A stretch of DNA of 64,000 nucleotides, from NCBI GenBank assembly GCA_035542575.1, contig DATKLE010000035.1:3794-67793 (forward strand), written 5' to 3'. Below are positions 24,885 to 35,098 of the stretch, piece after piece. The notes beneath the pieces are model-generated. The model had not been told where the DNA came from, ran no database searches, and saw nothing but the letters and a program-made list of their open reading frames with translations. Position numbers and translations under genes: made by a program. The first letter of the stretch is position 1, and every line of letters begins with the position of its first letter. The DNA is from JAIQET01 sp035542575. GTDB lineage: Bacteria; Acidobacteriota; Terriglobia; Terriglobales; Acidobacteriaceae.

Positions 24885-27800
24885 ATGAAGAACTCCTCTG
24901 CTCGAAGCTTCCTTGTCGTGATCTCCCTGGCCGCACTTTTCTTCTTTGGAGCGGCAGCTCCAACCGCGGCTCAGCAAGCCACCGCGCAGCTCACCGGCAC
25001 GGTGAAGGATCCCAGTGGCGCCATCGTTGTCGGCGCCAAGGTCACCCTGAAGAACTCCGGCACCAACATCGCCCGCACGGTTGACACCAACAAAGAGGGC
25101 GACTACCTGTTCACCCTGATTCCCATCGGAACCTACGAATTGACGGTCGAGCAGCAGGGGTTCAGCAAGGCGGTGCAAAGGGGAATCAAACTGGAGATCA
25201 ACCAGAACGCCCGCCTCGACATCACATTGCAACTGGGCACCGAAACGCAGACGGTGGAAGTCAGCAGCGCGGTGACCCAGGTGGACACGATCAGCGCCAC
25301 CCTGGGCAAGGTGGAGACCACGCAGCGCATTCTCGACCTGCCGCTGGTGAACCGCGATACCCTGCAGCTGGGACTTCTGCAAGCGGGCGTGTTCGCGCCC
25401 GATCCGGACGACGGCTCCCTAAACCCGTTCTCGGTGAGCGGCCAGCGTTCCGAATCGCTGACCTTCCTGCTGGACGGCGCCGACAACAACGATTTCCTGG
25501 GTAACAACATCGTGGTCAGCCCCAATCCGGATGCGGTGGCCGAATTCAAAATTCTCACCAACAATTACAACGCCGAATACGGACGCACGTCGGGCGGCAT
25601 CGTCAACCAGGTGATCAAGTCGGGGACCAACGCGTTTCACGGTACCGCATTCGAGTTCCTGCGCAATGATGTCCTGAACGCGCGCGACTACTTCCTGCCG
25701 GAGCGGACTTCGTTCAAGCGCAATGTCTTCGGCGGAACCATCGGTGGCCCGATCATCAAGGACAAGACGTTTTTCTTCGTGTCGTACCAGGGCACCCGGC
25801 GGCGGGAGGGGCAGGTGGCGCCGATCCTGACGGTACCGAGCCTGGCCCAGCGCACCGGGGACTTTAGGGAGGACTTCACTGGCGATATTGATCCGGTCAC
25901 CGGGCTGGATACGGGACAACTTTACAATCCGATCGACGGCACCCCATATCCCAACAACCAAGTGCCGGTAAACCCGGTCATCGCGAACTACATTGACAAG
26001 TACATGCCCAAGCCCAACCTGCCCAACAATCAGTTTATTTCCGGGCCGGTCGCACGCATCCGTAGCGATCAGGCGATCGTGCGTGTGGATCACAACATTT
26101 CCAGCAGGGACACTCTTTCCGGAGTTTATCTGTTCAACGATGCACCAGATTTTTATCCCTTTCAGATCATCCACGGCGCCTCCACCGGAGGCGATGTGCC
26201 GGTGGGCTCCGGCTTCAGCGACAAGAATCGGTTCCAGACCGGATCGCTGACCTGGACCCACACCCTATCGCCCAACATGCTGAACGAGTTTCGCTTCGCA
26301 GCGAACCGGGCTGCCTACTTCCAGGCGATTCCGCAGGACACGACTTCACCCCAGGAGCTGGGCTTCACCAACGTCAATCCTGACGATCCGGCGGGCACCG
26401 CACCACCGCTCATGTTCGTCGATCCGCTGGGATTGAATCTTGGCCCTTCGCCACAAGGTCCCACCAAGCTGCACGATGTCACCTTCCAGTTCCAGGACAC
26501 CTTGTCCCTTAATCATGGGAACCATAACCTGAAGTTTGGCGCCGACCTGCGCTGGGTCCGTAATAACTTCGCTTTCGATTTCTTTAACAACGGCAGCTAC
26601 TTCTTTGGTGACTTTGGGAACTTCACGGGAAGCACCCTTGAGGACAACATATCTCCTGGCGATGTCCTTGCCGATTTTGTGGGTGGCTTCTATGACAACT
26701 ACTTTCAGTTTTCCACCGCCCGGTATGGCATCCGAACTCACTCGCTGTATTTCTTCGCGCAGGATTCCTGGAAGGTGCTGCCGCGGCTGACCGTCGACTT
26801 GGGCATACGCTACGAGTACAACTCGCCGCAGATCGATCCGCATGACAACATTATTGGGTTCTTCCCCGGGAGGCAGTCGTCGGTCTTTTCGGAGGCGCCG
26901 CCGGACCTGCTGTATCCGGGCGACCCGGGCACGCCCAACCGGGCGCTGGTGGAGCCGGACCGCAACAATTTTGCGCCGCGGCTGGGATTCTCCTGGGACA
27001 TTCTGGGAAATGCCAAGCTGGTCATGCGCGGTGGGTATGGCATTTTCTATGACCTCGAGGATGGCGCTCTGAACTTGCAGTTCGGCGGACAGCCGCCGTT
27101 TGGCGCCGTGTCCAACACCTTCCCGTTCTTCGAGGGGATCAGCGGAGACCCAGTGGCGGACCCCTACACGCCGTTTGGACTGGTCAATCCTTTCCCTTTT
27201 GCCTCGGCGGGGAAGGTGGGTACCTTCGCCGATCCCAAGATGCCGTTTGCATTCGTAGTCTCTCCACACTTCCGCACGCCCTACGCGCAGAATTTCAACT
27301 TCGGCTTCCAATATCAGGTCACCAAGGACACCATGGTGGAGGCGGTGTACGTGGGCAGCCTGAGCCGGAAGGCCGTGGCCAGCAACGAAGTCAATTTCCC
27401 GCTACTTAGTATCCTGCAGCAGCAACTCGCGGCAAATGGTGTCGACGGACTGAATCCCGAGTGCGCCCGACCGCTGGCCGCTTGCGACGACCCGCTGGAT
27501 CCCTCCAGCTTCCCGCACGGGGCGCAGACCTTGATCACGAACCAGAGCAACGCCAACTCCTCGAGCCACGAGTTCCAGCTGACGGTCGACAAGCAAGTCA
27601 GCCACGGCCTGGCGCTGCGCGCCGCTTACACGATGGCTAAGACGATCGACGTTAGCTCCGGGTTCCGCGCCAGGTCTTCCACCTATACCGATCCCACCAA
27701 TCCCGCGTTCGATCGCGGCCTGGCCGACTTCGATGCTACGCATCGCCTGGTCATCAGCGCGAACTGGGACATTCCGTGGGACAAGCCCTTCAAGGGCGGC

Positions 27801-28310
27801 AATGCGTTTCTCCGCAAGCTGACCGAGGGGTGGAGTGTCAATCCGATCATTACTTTCCAGTCGGGCAATCCGTTCACGCTGTTCCAGAACAACAATTCCA
27901 GTGAGCTGGACAACTTCCTGGACCGCCCCGACCAGCTCGGTCCCATCAAGGTATTCGGCGACCCTCGACCGATCAGGACTATCAGCGGTGGCAGTTGTGG
28001 AGGAGGGATCGGTCATTTCTACTTCGATCCAACTAACCTTGACTGCGTTGACGTTCCGCTCTTCAGCCACGGCAATATGGGGCGCAACGTGCTCCGCGGA
28101 CCGGGGATCAACAACTGGGACATGTCATTCCTGAAGAAGACCAAGCTCACGGAAACCACCAGCCTGGAATTCCGCGGAGAGATGTTCAACGCCTTCAACC
28201 ATGCACAATTCCTGAACCCCGATCTGCAGGGTTTCAGCCCCACCTTTGGGCAGATCACCACCGCCCGGCCGCCGCGGCTGGTGCAGTTTGCGTTGAAGTT
28301 TATTTTCTGA
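24885..28310 (+). CDS. TonB-dependent receptor, Oar type (first copy)
   Basis: The 1141-residue outer-membrane protein has a signal peptide (about 1-28), a carboxypeptidase-regulatory-like domain (about 32-115; ATAQLTGTVKDPSGAIVVGA), a plug (about 120-230; NRDTLQLGLLQAGVF, FLLDGADNNDF), and a long beta-barrel ending with the outer-membrane signature VQFALKFIF. No lipoprotein SusD partner follows. Such receptors are amplified in Acidobacteriota and thought to import polymers or siderophores. The substrate is unknown. A terminator follows directly. Confidence 0.9.
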   Translation: MKNSSARSFLVVISLAALFFFGAAAPTAAQQATAQLTGTVKDPSGAIVVGAKVTLKNSGTNIARTVDTNKEGDYLFTLIPIGTYELTVEQQGFSKAVQRGIKLEINQNARLDITLQLGTETQTVEVSSAVTQVDTISATLGKVETTQRILDLPLVNRDTLQLGLLQAGVFAPDPDDGSLNPFSVSGQRSESLTFLLDGADNNDFLGNNIVVSPNPDAVAEFKILTNNYNAEYGRTSGGIVNQVIKSGTNAFHGTAFEFLRNDVLNARDYFLPERTSFKRNVFGGTIGGPIIKDKTFFFVSYQGTRRREGQVAPILTVPSLAQRTGDFREDFTGDIDPVTGLDTGQLYNPIDGTPYPNNQVPVNPVIANYIDKYMPKPNLPNNQFISGPVARIRSDQAIVRVDHNISSRDTLSGVYLFNDAPDFYPFQIIHGASTGGDVPVGSGFSDKNRFQTGSLTWTHTLSPNMLNEFRFAANRAAYFQAIPQDTTSPQELGFTNVNPDDPAGTAPPLMFVDPLGLNLGPSPQGPTKLHDVTFQFQDTLSLNHGNHNLKFGADLRWVRNNFAFDFFNNGSYFFGDFGNFTGSTLEDNISPGDVLADFVGGFYDNYFQFSTARYGIRTHSLYFFAQDSWKVLPRLTVDLGIRYEYNSPQIDPHDNIIGFFPGRQSSVFSEAPPDLLYPGDPGTPNRALVEPDRNNFAPRLGFSWDILGNAKLVMRGGYGIFYDLEDGALNLQFGGQPPFGAVSNTFPFFEGISGDPVADPYTPFGLVNPFPFASAGKVGTFADPKMPFAFVVSPHFRTPYAQNFNFGFQYQVTKDTMVEAVYVGSLSRKAVASNEVNFPLLSILQQQLAANGVDGLNPECARPLAACDDPLDPSSFPHGAQTLITNQSNANSSSHEFQLTVDKQVSHGLALRAAYTMAKTIDVSSGFRARSSTYTDPTNPAFDRGLADFDATHRLVISANWDIPWDKPFKGGNAFLRKLTEGWSVNPIITFQSGNPFTLFQNNNSSELDNFLDRPDQLGPIKVFGDPRPIRTISGGSCGGGIGHFYFDPTNLDCVDVPLFSHGNMGRNVLRGPGINNWDMSFLKKTKLTETTSLEFRGEMFNAFNHAQFLNPDLQGFSPTFGQITTARPPRLVQFALKFIF

Positions 28311-28326
28311 TTGGACTTGAGCAATG

Positions 28327-28360
28327 CGGGGGGCGGGACTTCCGCCCCCGCTTTTCTTTT
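28327..28360 (+). terminator. Intrinsic terminator after the first TonB receptor
   Basis: CGGGGG (28327-28332) and CGG (28334-28336) pair with CCG (28342-28344) and CCCCCG (28345-28350), with one bulged G, followed by CTTTTCTTTT. Confidence 0.8.
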
Positions 28361-28389
28361 CTGCAGACATGCCAGAGGTTGAGCGCGCG

Positions 28390-30387
28390 CTACTTTGAAG
28401 GAGCGCTCAGCCGAGCCGCTGCGGCCCGTTCCCGCTGTGCGTCCGCTTCGTGTCCCAGTTGCGCATACGCATCGGCCAGAAATAAGTGCGCCTCGCGTGA
28501 ATCCGGCTGGACCTGTGCCGCCTTTTCCAGATTCGCCAGAGCGTCTGCCGGCTTGCCCTGCAACGACAGGATGCGCCCGCGCAGCAGGTTGGCGCGGTAG
28601 TGGTCGGGATTGAGCCCGAGAGTAGTATCGAGTTCCGTCATCGCCTCGGGCACGCGGTCAATGCGGGCATAGACCGCCGCCAGCGAGAAGTGCGCGTCCG
28701 CCCACCTGGGAGCGCGCGCGACGGCGGCCTCAAACTGAGGCGCGGCGGCTTTCCAGTCTCCGGTTTCAAACAGCGCCAGCCCCAGCTCGTAGTGGCCCAT
28801 GCCGTTATCGGGAAGCAGCTTCACCGCCTTCTCGAGTGGCGCCAGCGCCTTTTCGTAGTTCTTCAAGCGGGCCTGGGCCATGCCGTACTGCATGTTGGCA
28901 ACCGGCATGTCGGGCGCGTCCGCCAGCACGCGGTCCAGCAGGGGAATCGCTTCCTGGTAGCGGGCGTCTTCTACATCAAACATGGCGTCGTGCAGCAGAT
29001 TGGAGATTTCAATCTTGCCCTTGGGATCTGCCCCGGTCAGGTTCTTGTTGTCGCTTTCGGAAGAGGCCTCGGATGCGACGTATCCCAGCGCTTGCAGCTT
29101 CTGCAATTGCTCGGGGTCAGGCTTGGCCAGTTCGACCAGACTCTGGGCGGTCTTGCGGCGAAAATCCTGCAGTTGAGAGGCAAGCGTATCGGAAACCGCG
29201 GTCGCCTTGGAAGCTAGATTATGTTCTTCTGCCGGGTCCGAAATCTGGCTATAGAGTTCCCGCTCCGGCGCCTGGATGTAGAGATACTTCCCGGTGCGCA
29301 GCGCCCGCAGCGAACTCCAGCCAAACGCCCGGTGGGGATAGTCGGTTTCGGCATAGGCTGGACGGTCCTCGGGAACGCCGTTCTTCGAAGGCCTTAGCGT
29401 GTCCAGTAGCGACTCTCCCTGCATCTGCGCCGGCACTGGGACTCTCGCCTCGCTCAGGATGGTCGGAGCCACATCCACCAGGCTGACGCGCGTCTCCACT
29501 CGCTTGCCTGCAATACGGTTCAGCGGCAGCTTGATGAGCAACGGCACGTGCAGGGTCTCGTCGTATAGAAACACCCCGTGCGTGTTCTCGCCGTGCGCGC
29601 CCAGCGATTCGCCATGGTCCGCCATGACCGCAATCATGGTTTCATCGAAGATGCCATGCTTGCGCAGTTCGGCGAAGAGCCTGCCCAGCGCAGAGTCCAC
29701 ATAGGCGATCTCTCCATCGTAGGGCTGCGAGGCGTAGCGCTTCTTGAACGGCGGCGGAGGATCGTAAGGATCGTGCGCGTCGTAGACATGCACCCACAGA
29801 AAAAACGGGCCGTTGGGAAGCTGGCTGAGCCAGCCGAGGGCATGATCAACGACGTCTCCCGCGCGACGCTCCACAGTTTTATATCGGTCCGCGCCATGGC
29901 GGCGGAGGCGGAAGCCGGCATCGTACACGTCGAACCCGCGATCAAAGCCGGGCGCGGTGCCGTCGAGCGGGTCCAGGATCAGCGAACCCACGAATGCCCC
30001 GGTGTGATATCCATGCTGGTGGAGCAGATCAGGAAGAAAGGGAAGATTCTTGGCCAGCGGAACACCGAAATCGTTCACGTGATTGAACTGGGGATAGGTT
30101 CCGGTGAGGATGGTGGCGTGCGAGGCCGTGGTGATGGGTACATGCGAGTAGGCCCGGGAAAACACGATGCCTTGCTTCGCCACCGCGTCCAGATTCGGGG
30201 TCAGGCCGCGAGTGGAGCCCAGAAAGCCCATGCGGTCGGCGCGAGTGGTATCCAGGGTGATGAGGATGATGTTGGGGCGCTGTCGCGTGCGATGGCTGGG
30301 TGCGGCGCTGGCCGCGGCTGAAACGATGAAGAGGAAAAACGAAAGCCAATGCCAGGGGACCCGCATAGCAAAAGGGGAGTCTATCAC
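28390..30387 (-). CDS. Sulfatase-like hydrolase fused to TPR repeats
   Basis: The 665-residue protein has a signal peptide, an alkaline-phosphatase-superfamily domain (about 38-390) and about four TPR units (about 480-650). The metal motif ITLDTTRAD (D46) and the later MADHGES are intact. The formylglycine CxPSR site of true sulfatases is replaced by T86-T-A-S-H90 (PITTASHATILTG), so Thr86 is the probable nucleophile and no maturase is needed. Such proteins may be phospho- or sulfo-transferases or hydrolases. The gene sits between two TonB receptors. GTG 30387 follows GGGAG; ATG 30366 is an alternative. Confidence 0.82.
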   Translation of the reverse strand: MIDSPFAMRVPWHWLSFFLFIVSAAASAAPSHRTRQRPNIILITLDTTRADRMGFLGSTRGLTPNLDAVAKQGIVFSRAYSHVPITTASHATILTGTYPQFNHVNDFGVPLAKNLPFLPDLLHQHGYHTGAFVGSLILDPLDGTAPGFDRGFDVYDAGFRLRRHGADRYKTVERRAGDVVDHALGWLSQLPNGPFFLWVHVYDAHDPYDPPPPFKKRYASQPYDGEIAYVDSALGRLFAELRKHGIFDETMIAVMADHGESLGAHGENTHGVFLYDETLHVPLLIKLPLNRIAGKRVETRVSLVDVAPTILSEARVPVPAQMQGESLLDTLRPSKNGVPEDRPAYAETDYPHRAFGWSSLRALRTGKYLYIQAPERELYSQISDPAEEHNLASKATAVSDTLASQLQDFRRKTAQSLVELAKPDPEQLQKLQALGYVASEASSESDNKNLTGADPKGKIEISNLLHDAMFDVEDARYQEAIPLLDRVLADAPDMPVANMQYGMAQARLKNYEKALAPLEKAVKLLPDNGMGHYELGLALFETGDWKAAAPQFEAAVARAPRWADAHFSLAAVYARIDRVPEAMTELDTTLGLNPDHYRANLLRGRILSLQGKPADALANLEKAAQVQPDSREAHLFLADAYAQLGHEADAQRERAAAARLSAPSK

Positions 30388-30421
30388 GGGCAGACTCCCA
30401 GAATTCCTGCCGGCGTTGCCG

Positions 30422-33400
30422 TCAGAATGTGAGCTTTAGAGAAAAGTTCATATTGCGCGGACCACCCTGAGCAATGACCGGATTACCGGAGCCTACGTCG
30501 GGGGTCCTGGAGACGGTTCCAAAGCTGGCGCCGAGGGTGTTGTCCGGAAAGGAATAGAAATTCCCCCGGTTCAGAATGTTGTATACCTCCCAGCGGACTT
30601 CCAGGTTCACCTTTTCACTTATTTTCGTGTTCTTCATCAGGGTCATATCCCACTGGGCCAGACCCGGGCCAATTAACTGGTTACGTCGAGAATTGCCCAC
30701 AGTTCCGTCACAGGGAACGAAGAACGGCGACAGCGGCTGCCCTCCGAAAAAGTGTCCGGGATTGTCTGGATCATCAGCCCCTTGTCGTCCGCAGGGATCC
30801 AACTGGTCATAGGCGGTGAAGTTCTCAACCACGTACTGACTGGGATTGCGGGTGTGGTACCGCACCGGCGTACCGTCCCAAGCTGCCCGGATAGAACTCC
30901 CCGACAGGTCTTGCCCTGATGGATCAGGGCCGCTCCCCAGCAGGATACTGAACGGATGTCCGCTGATCGCGGTGAAGATGGTGCTGAGTTGCCAGCCCTT
31001 GCCCCAACGTTCACCCAAATGGGGAATAGCCGGGAGCGAATAAACCCCGCTCACATTGAAGTTCAAGCGCACATCGTGGTCACAGAGGCCACGACTATCC
31101 TGGATGTTCAGCGGATTCTGCAGCTGCGGATAATCTCCAATCCCTCCGCGGTTGAATGAGCTCTCGTCAAAGCACTTGCTCCACGTGAGGTTGTATTCGG
31201 TGTCGAGCCCGTGCCACCCGCGCTGGTTATAGGACACCTGCAAACTGTCGTACTGCGAGTCGCCCAAGTTGGTGGTTTGGACGATGTGTCGCAGGTCCGG
31301 GAACCGGGTTTCAAAGGGACGCGGGCCACCACCCAGGGGACTGGCATTCAAGTCACGGTTTACGGTCAAGTTCTGCCCGCGCTGCCCGGAGTATCCGACA
31401 GTAAGAACGTTGTTACGGGCGATTTCTTGCTGCACACTCAAGCTAAATTCGTGTGCCCGAGGTGTCTTGAAATTCTTTACGATGGAGTACGCGTCAAAGG
31501 GAGGCTCCCCCGAGGGGCTGGGACCGAACACCGGGCCCTGACTGAAGCAGATGTAATCCCCTACCGCGTTCACCGGGTCGAAACAACCACTCCCCAGAAT
31601 ATTGTCGGTTTGATCAGGAGGCAGGCCGGAACCTCCACCGCCGTTCCCGACATCTCCGGTAATTGAAACCGAAAACAACCCGAGATTGGGCTGGGTAAAG
31701 GCACCCGCGCTTGCTCCCGCCAAAGAATACGGGGACGCGAGCACAGCAAAATTGGGGGCGTCGTAGGCCAGCGAGTAGCCCGCACGTAAGGCGGTTTTGC
31801 CGTTCCCAAATATGTCCCAAGCCAGTCCGGCGCGCGGGCCAAAGTCCTTGTAGTCCACATCGTAGAGCCGATCGATGCCTTTTCCGACCTGCACCAGGCC
31901 GCGATCGGTAAAGAAATTTGCGGCGATGTTGTCTCGGTCGCGGATGTTTCCAAAGATGTCATAACGCAAGCCGAACGTCAGGGTTAAGCGCGGCTTGATC
32001 TTCCAGTCGTCTTGCAGATAGAAGCCCACAGAGTTTTCCACCAAGTATCGATGGGTGTCGCCGAAGGCACGGTTGGCGTTGTCAGCCTTGCCCAAGAGCA
32101 ACTGTTCAATGGAATCCTGGACCGGATCCGCTGAAATCGGCGCGTAATAGGTGAAATATCCCAGCAGCAACCCAGTGCGGGCGTTGTTGCGAAGACTATT
32201 GGTATAAGCTCGCTGGAAGTTGCCGCCCAGCTTTATGGTGTGGTTTCCCTTCACCCAGGAGAAGTGCTCCGACCAATCCCAGGTCTGGTCAGGGCGGGTG
32301 GTGATCGGATACGCCTGTACGCCTCCGATATAACCGCCGTACCCGAGCGGCAAGAGATATACATACGGCACGCCGAAGTCGGCCGGACTGAGCGGCCCGG
32401 TGTCCAAGCCCAAGCTGTTCGGGTCAATCGATTTGCCGATCGATTTCGGGTCAATCTTGTTATTGATTCCCAGGAGTTGGGCAAAGCGCGTGAAGCCCAA
32501 CCGGCTTTCCAGAATCTTGTTGTTTCCGAAATTCGAAGTCAGACTTACGCCTGCCAACTGGGCACGGGAAGGAGCCACCGAATTGAACAAATCGGGCGGT
32601 ACTCCCGGGCCGGGAGGCAGGCCGGAAAATGGTGGGGCGCTTTGCAGGCTGTCCCCGAAAATATAACGCACCGCTAGAGAGTTCTTGTCGTTCAGCTTGT
32701 AATCAAACTTGACCCCGAAGCTGTTCATGCTGGCCGTGGTCGGGCTCTTGAGGGTGGTCACGCCGTCTTCAACACCGTCGTTATCCGTAGGAAAGTAGTT
32801 AAGTAAGGCCCGGCCCACGGGGTCCACCTGGAGTCCTTTTTCGGTGATATCATCCAGCGCACCCTGGATCTCGCTCGGCGTGGGGACAAACCGGCTGCTG
32901 ACTGAGTCCGATTTGTACCGCTGGCCTTCGTAGTACAGAAAAAAGAAGGCCTTGTCCCGGATGATCGGCCCGCCGATCGTGCCATTAAACTGGTTGTTGT
33001 GGATGGACGTCTTCTGTCCATGGGCAAAGTAATTGGCGGCGTCCCCAAAACCGTTGTGGTTGACCCAAGTCACGGAGCCATGCCAAGTGTTGGTTCCGCT
33101 CTTCATGTTCAGCAGAATCGGCGCACCCGCCTTGACGCCAAACTCGGACGAAGGCGTTTCCTGAATGCTTAGTTCCTGGATGGCCTCGGGAGGAAATAAC
33201 ACCGCAGGGATGCCCACGATGCCGGTTTCTCCAACTGCAGAATCGCCATAATACCGGTCGTTGTTGTAAAGGCCGTCGATGAAGTAATTGTTCGATTCCA
33301 CCTTGCTGCCATTGATGCTGACGGCCTGGAAACCACCACCCGGCGTACGCTGCACCCCGGGTGTAATCGCCAGCAGCGAGTTGAAATCGCGCCCGTTTAG

Positions 33401-33844
33401 GGGCACATTCTCGATCTTCACGCTGTCCACGTAGTTGTTGTTGTTGGGGGACAAGTCCACCAGGGGCGCCGTGCCTTCGACCTCAACCGTTTCTGTCCGC
33501 GCCCCCAATTGCAGCTTAAAGTCGGCGTGGGCTACCCCTCCAGCCAGAACATCCACCTTCTGCACAAAGGTCTTGAAGCCCGGCGCCGCCACCGTGACGT
33601 TGTAGCTTCCAATCGGAAGCTCTGGGATGCGGTAACTGCCCGTGGCGCTGGTTACCCCGGTGCGCGTCAGGCCAGTGCCGGTGTTTTGCGCGGTCACGGT
33701 GATGTTGGGCATGACTGCGCCGGTACTGTCGGTCACATCGCCGGCAATATCTCCGGTGATTCTCTGGGCGAAGAGTGGAAGGCTGGTGAGAAATCCTGCC
33801 AGCACCAGAACAAGAGCGCAGCGCACAAACCAATTCCTTAGCAT
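30422..33844 (-). CDS. TonB-dependent receptor, Oar type (second copy)
   Basis: The 1140-residue protein has the same plan as the receptor at 24885: signal peptide, carboxypeptidase-like domain (about 28-110; ITGDIAGDVTDSTGAVMPN), plug with PLNGRDFNSLLAITPG and YFIDGLYNNDRYYG, then a barrel ending FSLKLTF. It differs enough in the barrel to suggest a different ligand. It is on the same strand as the sulfatase-like gene (35 bases apart), so they are probably co-transcribed. Confidence 0.9.
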   Translation of the reverse strand: MLRNWFVRCALVLVLAGFLTSLPLFAQRITGDIAGDVTDSTGAVMPNITVTAQNTGTGLTRTGVTSATGSYRIPELPIGSYNVTVAAPGFKTFVQKVDVLAGGVAHADFKLQLGARTETVEVEGTAPLVDLSPNNNNYVDSVKIENVPLNGRDFNSLLAITPGVQRTPGGGFQAVSINGSKVESNNYFIDGLYNNDRYYGDSAVGETGIVGIPAVLFPPEAIQELSIQETPSSEFGVKAGAPILLNMKSGTNTWHGSVTWVNHNGFGDAANYFAHGQKTSIHNNQFNGTIGGPIIRDKAFFFLYYEGQRYKSDSVSSRFVPTPSEIQGALDDITEKGLQVDPVGRALLNYFPTDNDGVEDGVTTLKSPTTASMNSFGVKFDYKLNDKNSLAVRYIFGDSLQSAPPFSGLPPGPGVPPDLFNSVAPSRAQLAGVSLTSNFGNNKILESRLGFTRFAQLLGINNKIDPKSIGKSIDPNSLGLDTGPLSPADFGVPYVYLLPLGYGGYIGGVQAYPITTRPDQTWDWSEHFSWVKGNHTIKLGGNFQRAYTNSLRNNARTGLLLGYFTYYAPISADPVQDSIEQLLLGKADNANRAFGDTHRYLVENSVGFYLQDDWKIKPRLTLTFGLRYDIFGNIRDRDNIAANFFTDRGLVQVGKGIDRLYDVDYKDFGPRAGLAWDIFGNGKTALRAGYSLAYDAPNFAVLASPYSLAGASAGAFTQPNLGLFSVSITGDVGNGGGGSGLPPDQTDNILGSGCFDPVNAVGDYICFSQGPVFGPSPSGEPPFDAYSIVKNFKTPRAHEFSLSVQQEIARNNVLTVGYSGQRGQNLTVNRDLNASPLGGGPRPFETRFPDLRHIVQTTNLGDSQYDSLQVSYNQRGWHGLDTEYNLTWSKCFDESSFNRGGIGDYPQLQNPLNIQDSRGLCDHDVRLNFNVSGVYSLPAIPHLGERWGKGWQLSTIFTAISGHPFSILLGSGPDPSGQDLSGSSIRAAWDGTPVRYHTRNPSQYVVENFTAYDQLDPCGRQGADDPDNPGHFFGGQPLSPFFVPCDGTVGNSRRNQLIGPGLAQWDMTLMKNTKISEKVNLEVRWEVYNILNRGNFYSFPDNTLGASFGTVSRTPDVGSGNPVIAQGGPRNMNFSLKLTF

Positions 33845-34027
33845 GGTTCCCCCTAACGGCAGCCTTGTGACTCAGACATGAAATTAGTGGAGAAGTTTAT
33901 TGGGGTTCGGCGGCAAGTCAAGAAAAAACTCGGCGTTGGAAGCATGACTGCAGGTCACTCCGCCACTGACACGGACTCACAGCGCGGAGGAACTGAAAGT
34001 GTTGCGGGGAGCGTCGGAGTTCTGAGC

Positions 34028-34240
34028 TTAGCCCAGCGGCGAATCACTCATGCGAAAACGCGTGCGCACGTGCTCGGAAATCAGTTCGATGGCGGCACGG
34101 TTGGCGACGGGATCGGACTTGGTCAGGTACTTGATCGCCTCGACCAGCAGACGCTGTCCGTCCACATAGCGCGGGTCGGAGGTGCGCTCGCGCCGCTTAC
34201 GCAAATTGGGAGGAACCGTTATCGTGAAGACCTTGGCCAT
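34028..34240 (-). CDS. Small basic protein of unknown function
   Basis: The 70-residue protein starts MAKVFTITVPPNLRKRRERTSDPRYVDG (in two parts) and is otherwise helical (GQRLLVEAIKYLTK, ANRAAIELISEHVRTRF). The charge pattern could suit nucleic-acid or protein binding, but no family was recognised. The ATG at 34240 is preferred over the upstream in-frame start at 34309, whose extension looks non-coding. Confidence 0.55.
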   Translation of the reverse strand: MAKVFTITVPPNLRKRRERTSDPRYVDGQRLLVEAIKYLTKSDPVANRAAIELISEHVRTRFRMSDSPLG

Positions 34241-34359
34241 GAAACCTACAATGCTGGGGTGGTTGGAAGTTTCCCCTGTTCGTGAGCCGTCGCCTTTGCA
34301 GTATAACAACCCGTTCCGGCTTTTTCAGCTTTTATGTTGGAAGCGATTAGCGCGTTTGA

Positions 34360-35061
34360 TTACTCTCCCTGCGGCGAAACAAATTTGGTTTTTCCGGTGG
34401 TTTTCAGCTTGAATACGGTGTCGGAAATCTTCTGATTCAGTGCGATATCCGAATACTTGGCGAGGCGGTAGTCGCCCGAGGGATCAAAGAACTGCTGCTG
34501 AATGGAGACCCCGCGGGCCGGGTCAATCCACAATGTGATGTGCTGAAACGTGTTACGGACCTTCTGCGATTTGGGCACCAGGTCCAGTTTGGCGGTCTCG
34601 ACGTCGCCCAGCTTTTCCGTGCCCAGGTATTTCACGTCAAATGACTTGAGCATGTCGTGCCCGCCGCCGCCGAAGCCCAGCACCAGAAAGCTCTCGAAGT
34701 CGGCCCGGTTCTTGCCGGTGTCGTACGAGGTGACCTGGTCAATCTTGGGCTGATAGACCTCGACCTTGCTGTCAGCGTACAGGACATATTTCTTGTCGGG
34801 TTCGGTGATGTCGGCGGCCATCTGGGTTTCGTGGCCGACGCGGCGAAAATAGACCTTGCCCGTCTGCAGGTCGTGTTCGTCCACCACCTTCTGGTATTGA
34901 TCGGACACAAAGCTGGCTTCAGTCGTGCGGAAGTTGGCCGCTGTCCTGTCCATCTGATCGAGGACCGACTCCAGCCCGGCAGAGTTCGTTTGCGCCGCGG
35001 CTAGCTGGAGGAACAGACACAAGGCCAAAGCCGCGAAGAACGGCGAAGATGATCGTTGCAT
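34360..35061 (-). CDS. LolA-like outer-membrane lipoprotein carrier protein
   Basis: This 233-residue protein has a signal peptide (to about AAAQT) and a LolA-type half-barrel: helix GLESVLDQMDRTAANFRTTEASF, strand pairs with KVYFRRVGHETQMAADITEPD, and later LTLWIDPARG-like sequence (ITLWIDPARGVSIQQQFF). LolA carries lipoproteins from inner to outer membrane. The domain is also used by unrelated periplasmic proteins, so direct equivalence is not certain. It is the downstream gene of a pair with the 124-residue membrane protein at 35096. A second LolA-like gene lies at 50027. Confidence 0.7.
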   Translation of the reverse strand: MQRSSSPFFAALALCLFLQLAAAQTNSAGLESVLDQMDRTAANFRTTEASFVSDQYQKVVDEHDLQTGKVYFRRVGHETQMAADITEPDKKYVLYADSKVEVYQPKIDQVTSYDTGKNRADFESFLVLGFGGGGHDMLKSFDVKYLGTEKLGDVETAKLDLVPKSQKVRNTFQHITLWIDPARGVSIQQQFFDPSGDYRLAKYSDIALNQKISDTVFKLKTTGKTKFVSPQGE

Positions 35062-35070
35062 GTTTCGCTC

Positions 35071-35098
35071 GGTACTCGGTACTCGCAACTGGCAACTA
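35071..35098 (-). repeat. 7-base-period array starting at a stop codon
   Basis: The + strand reads GGTACTC, GGTACTC, GCAACTG, GCAACTA. On the minus strand the last unit begins with the TAG of the gene at 35096-35470. It is nearly identical to the array at 10221. Confidence 0.75.
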
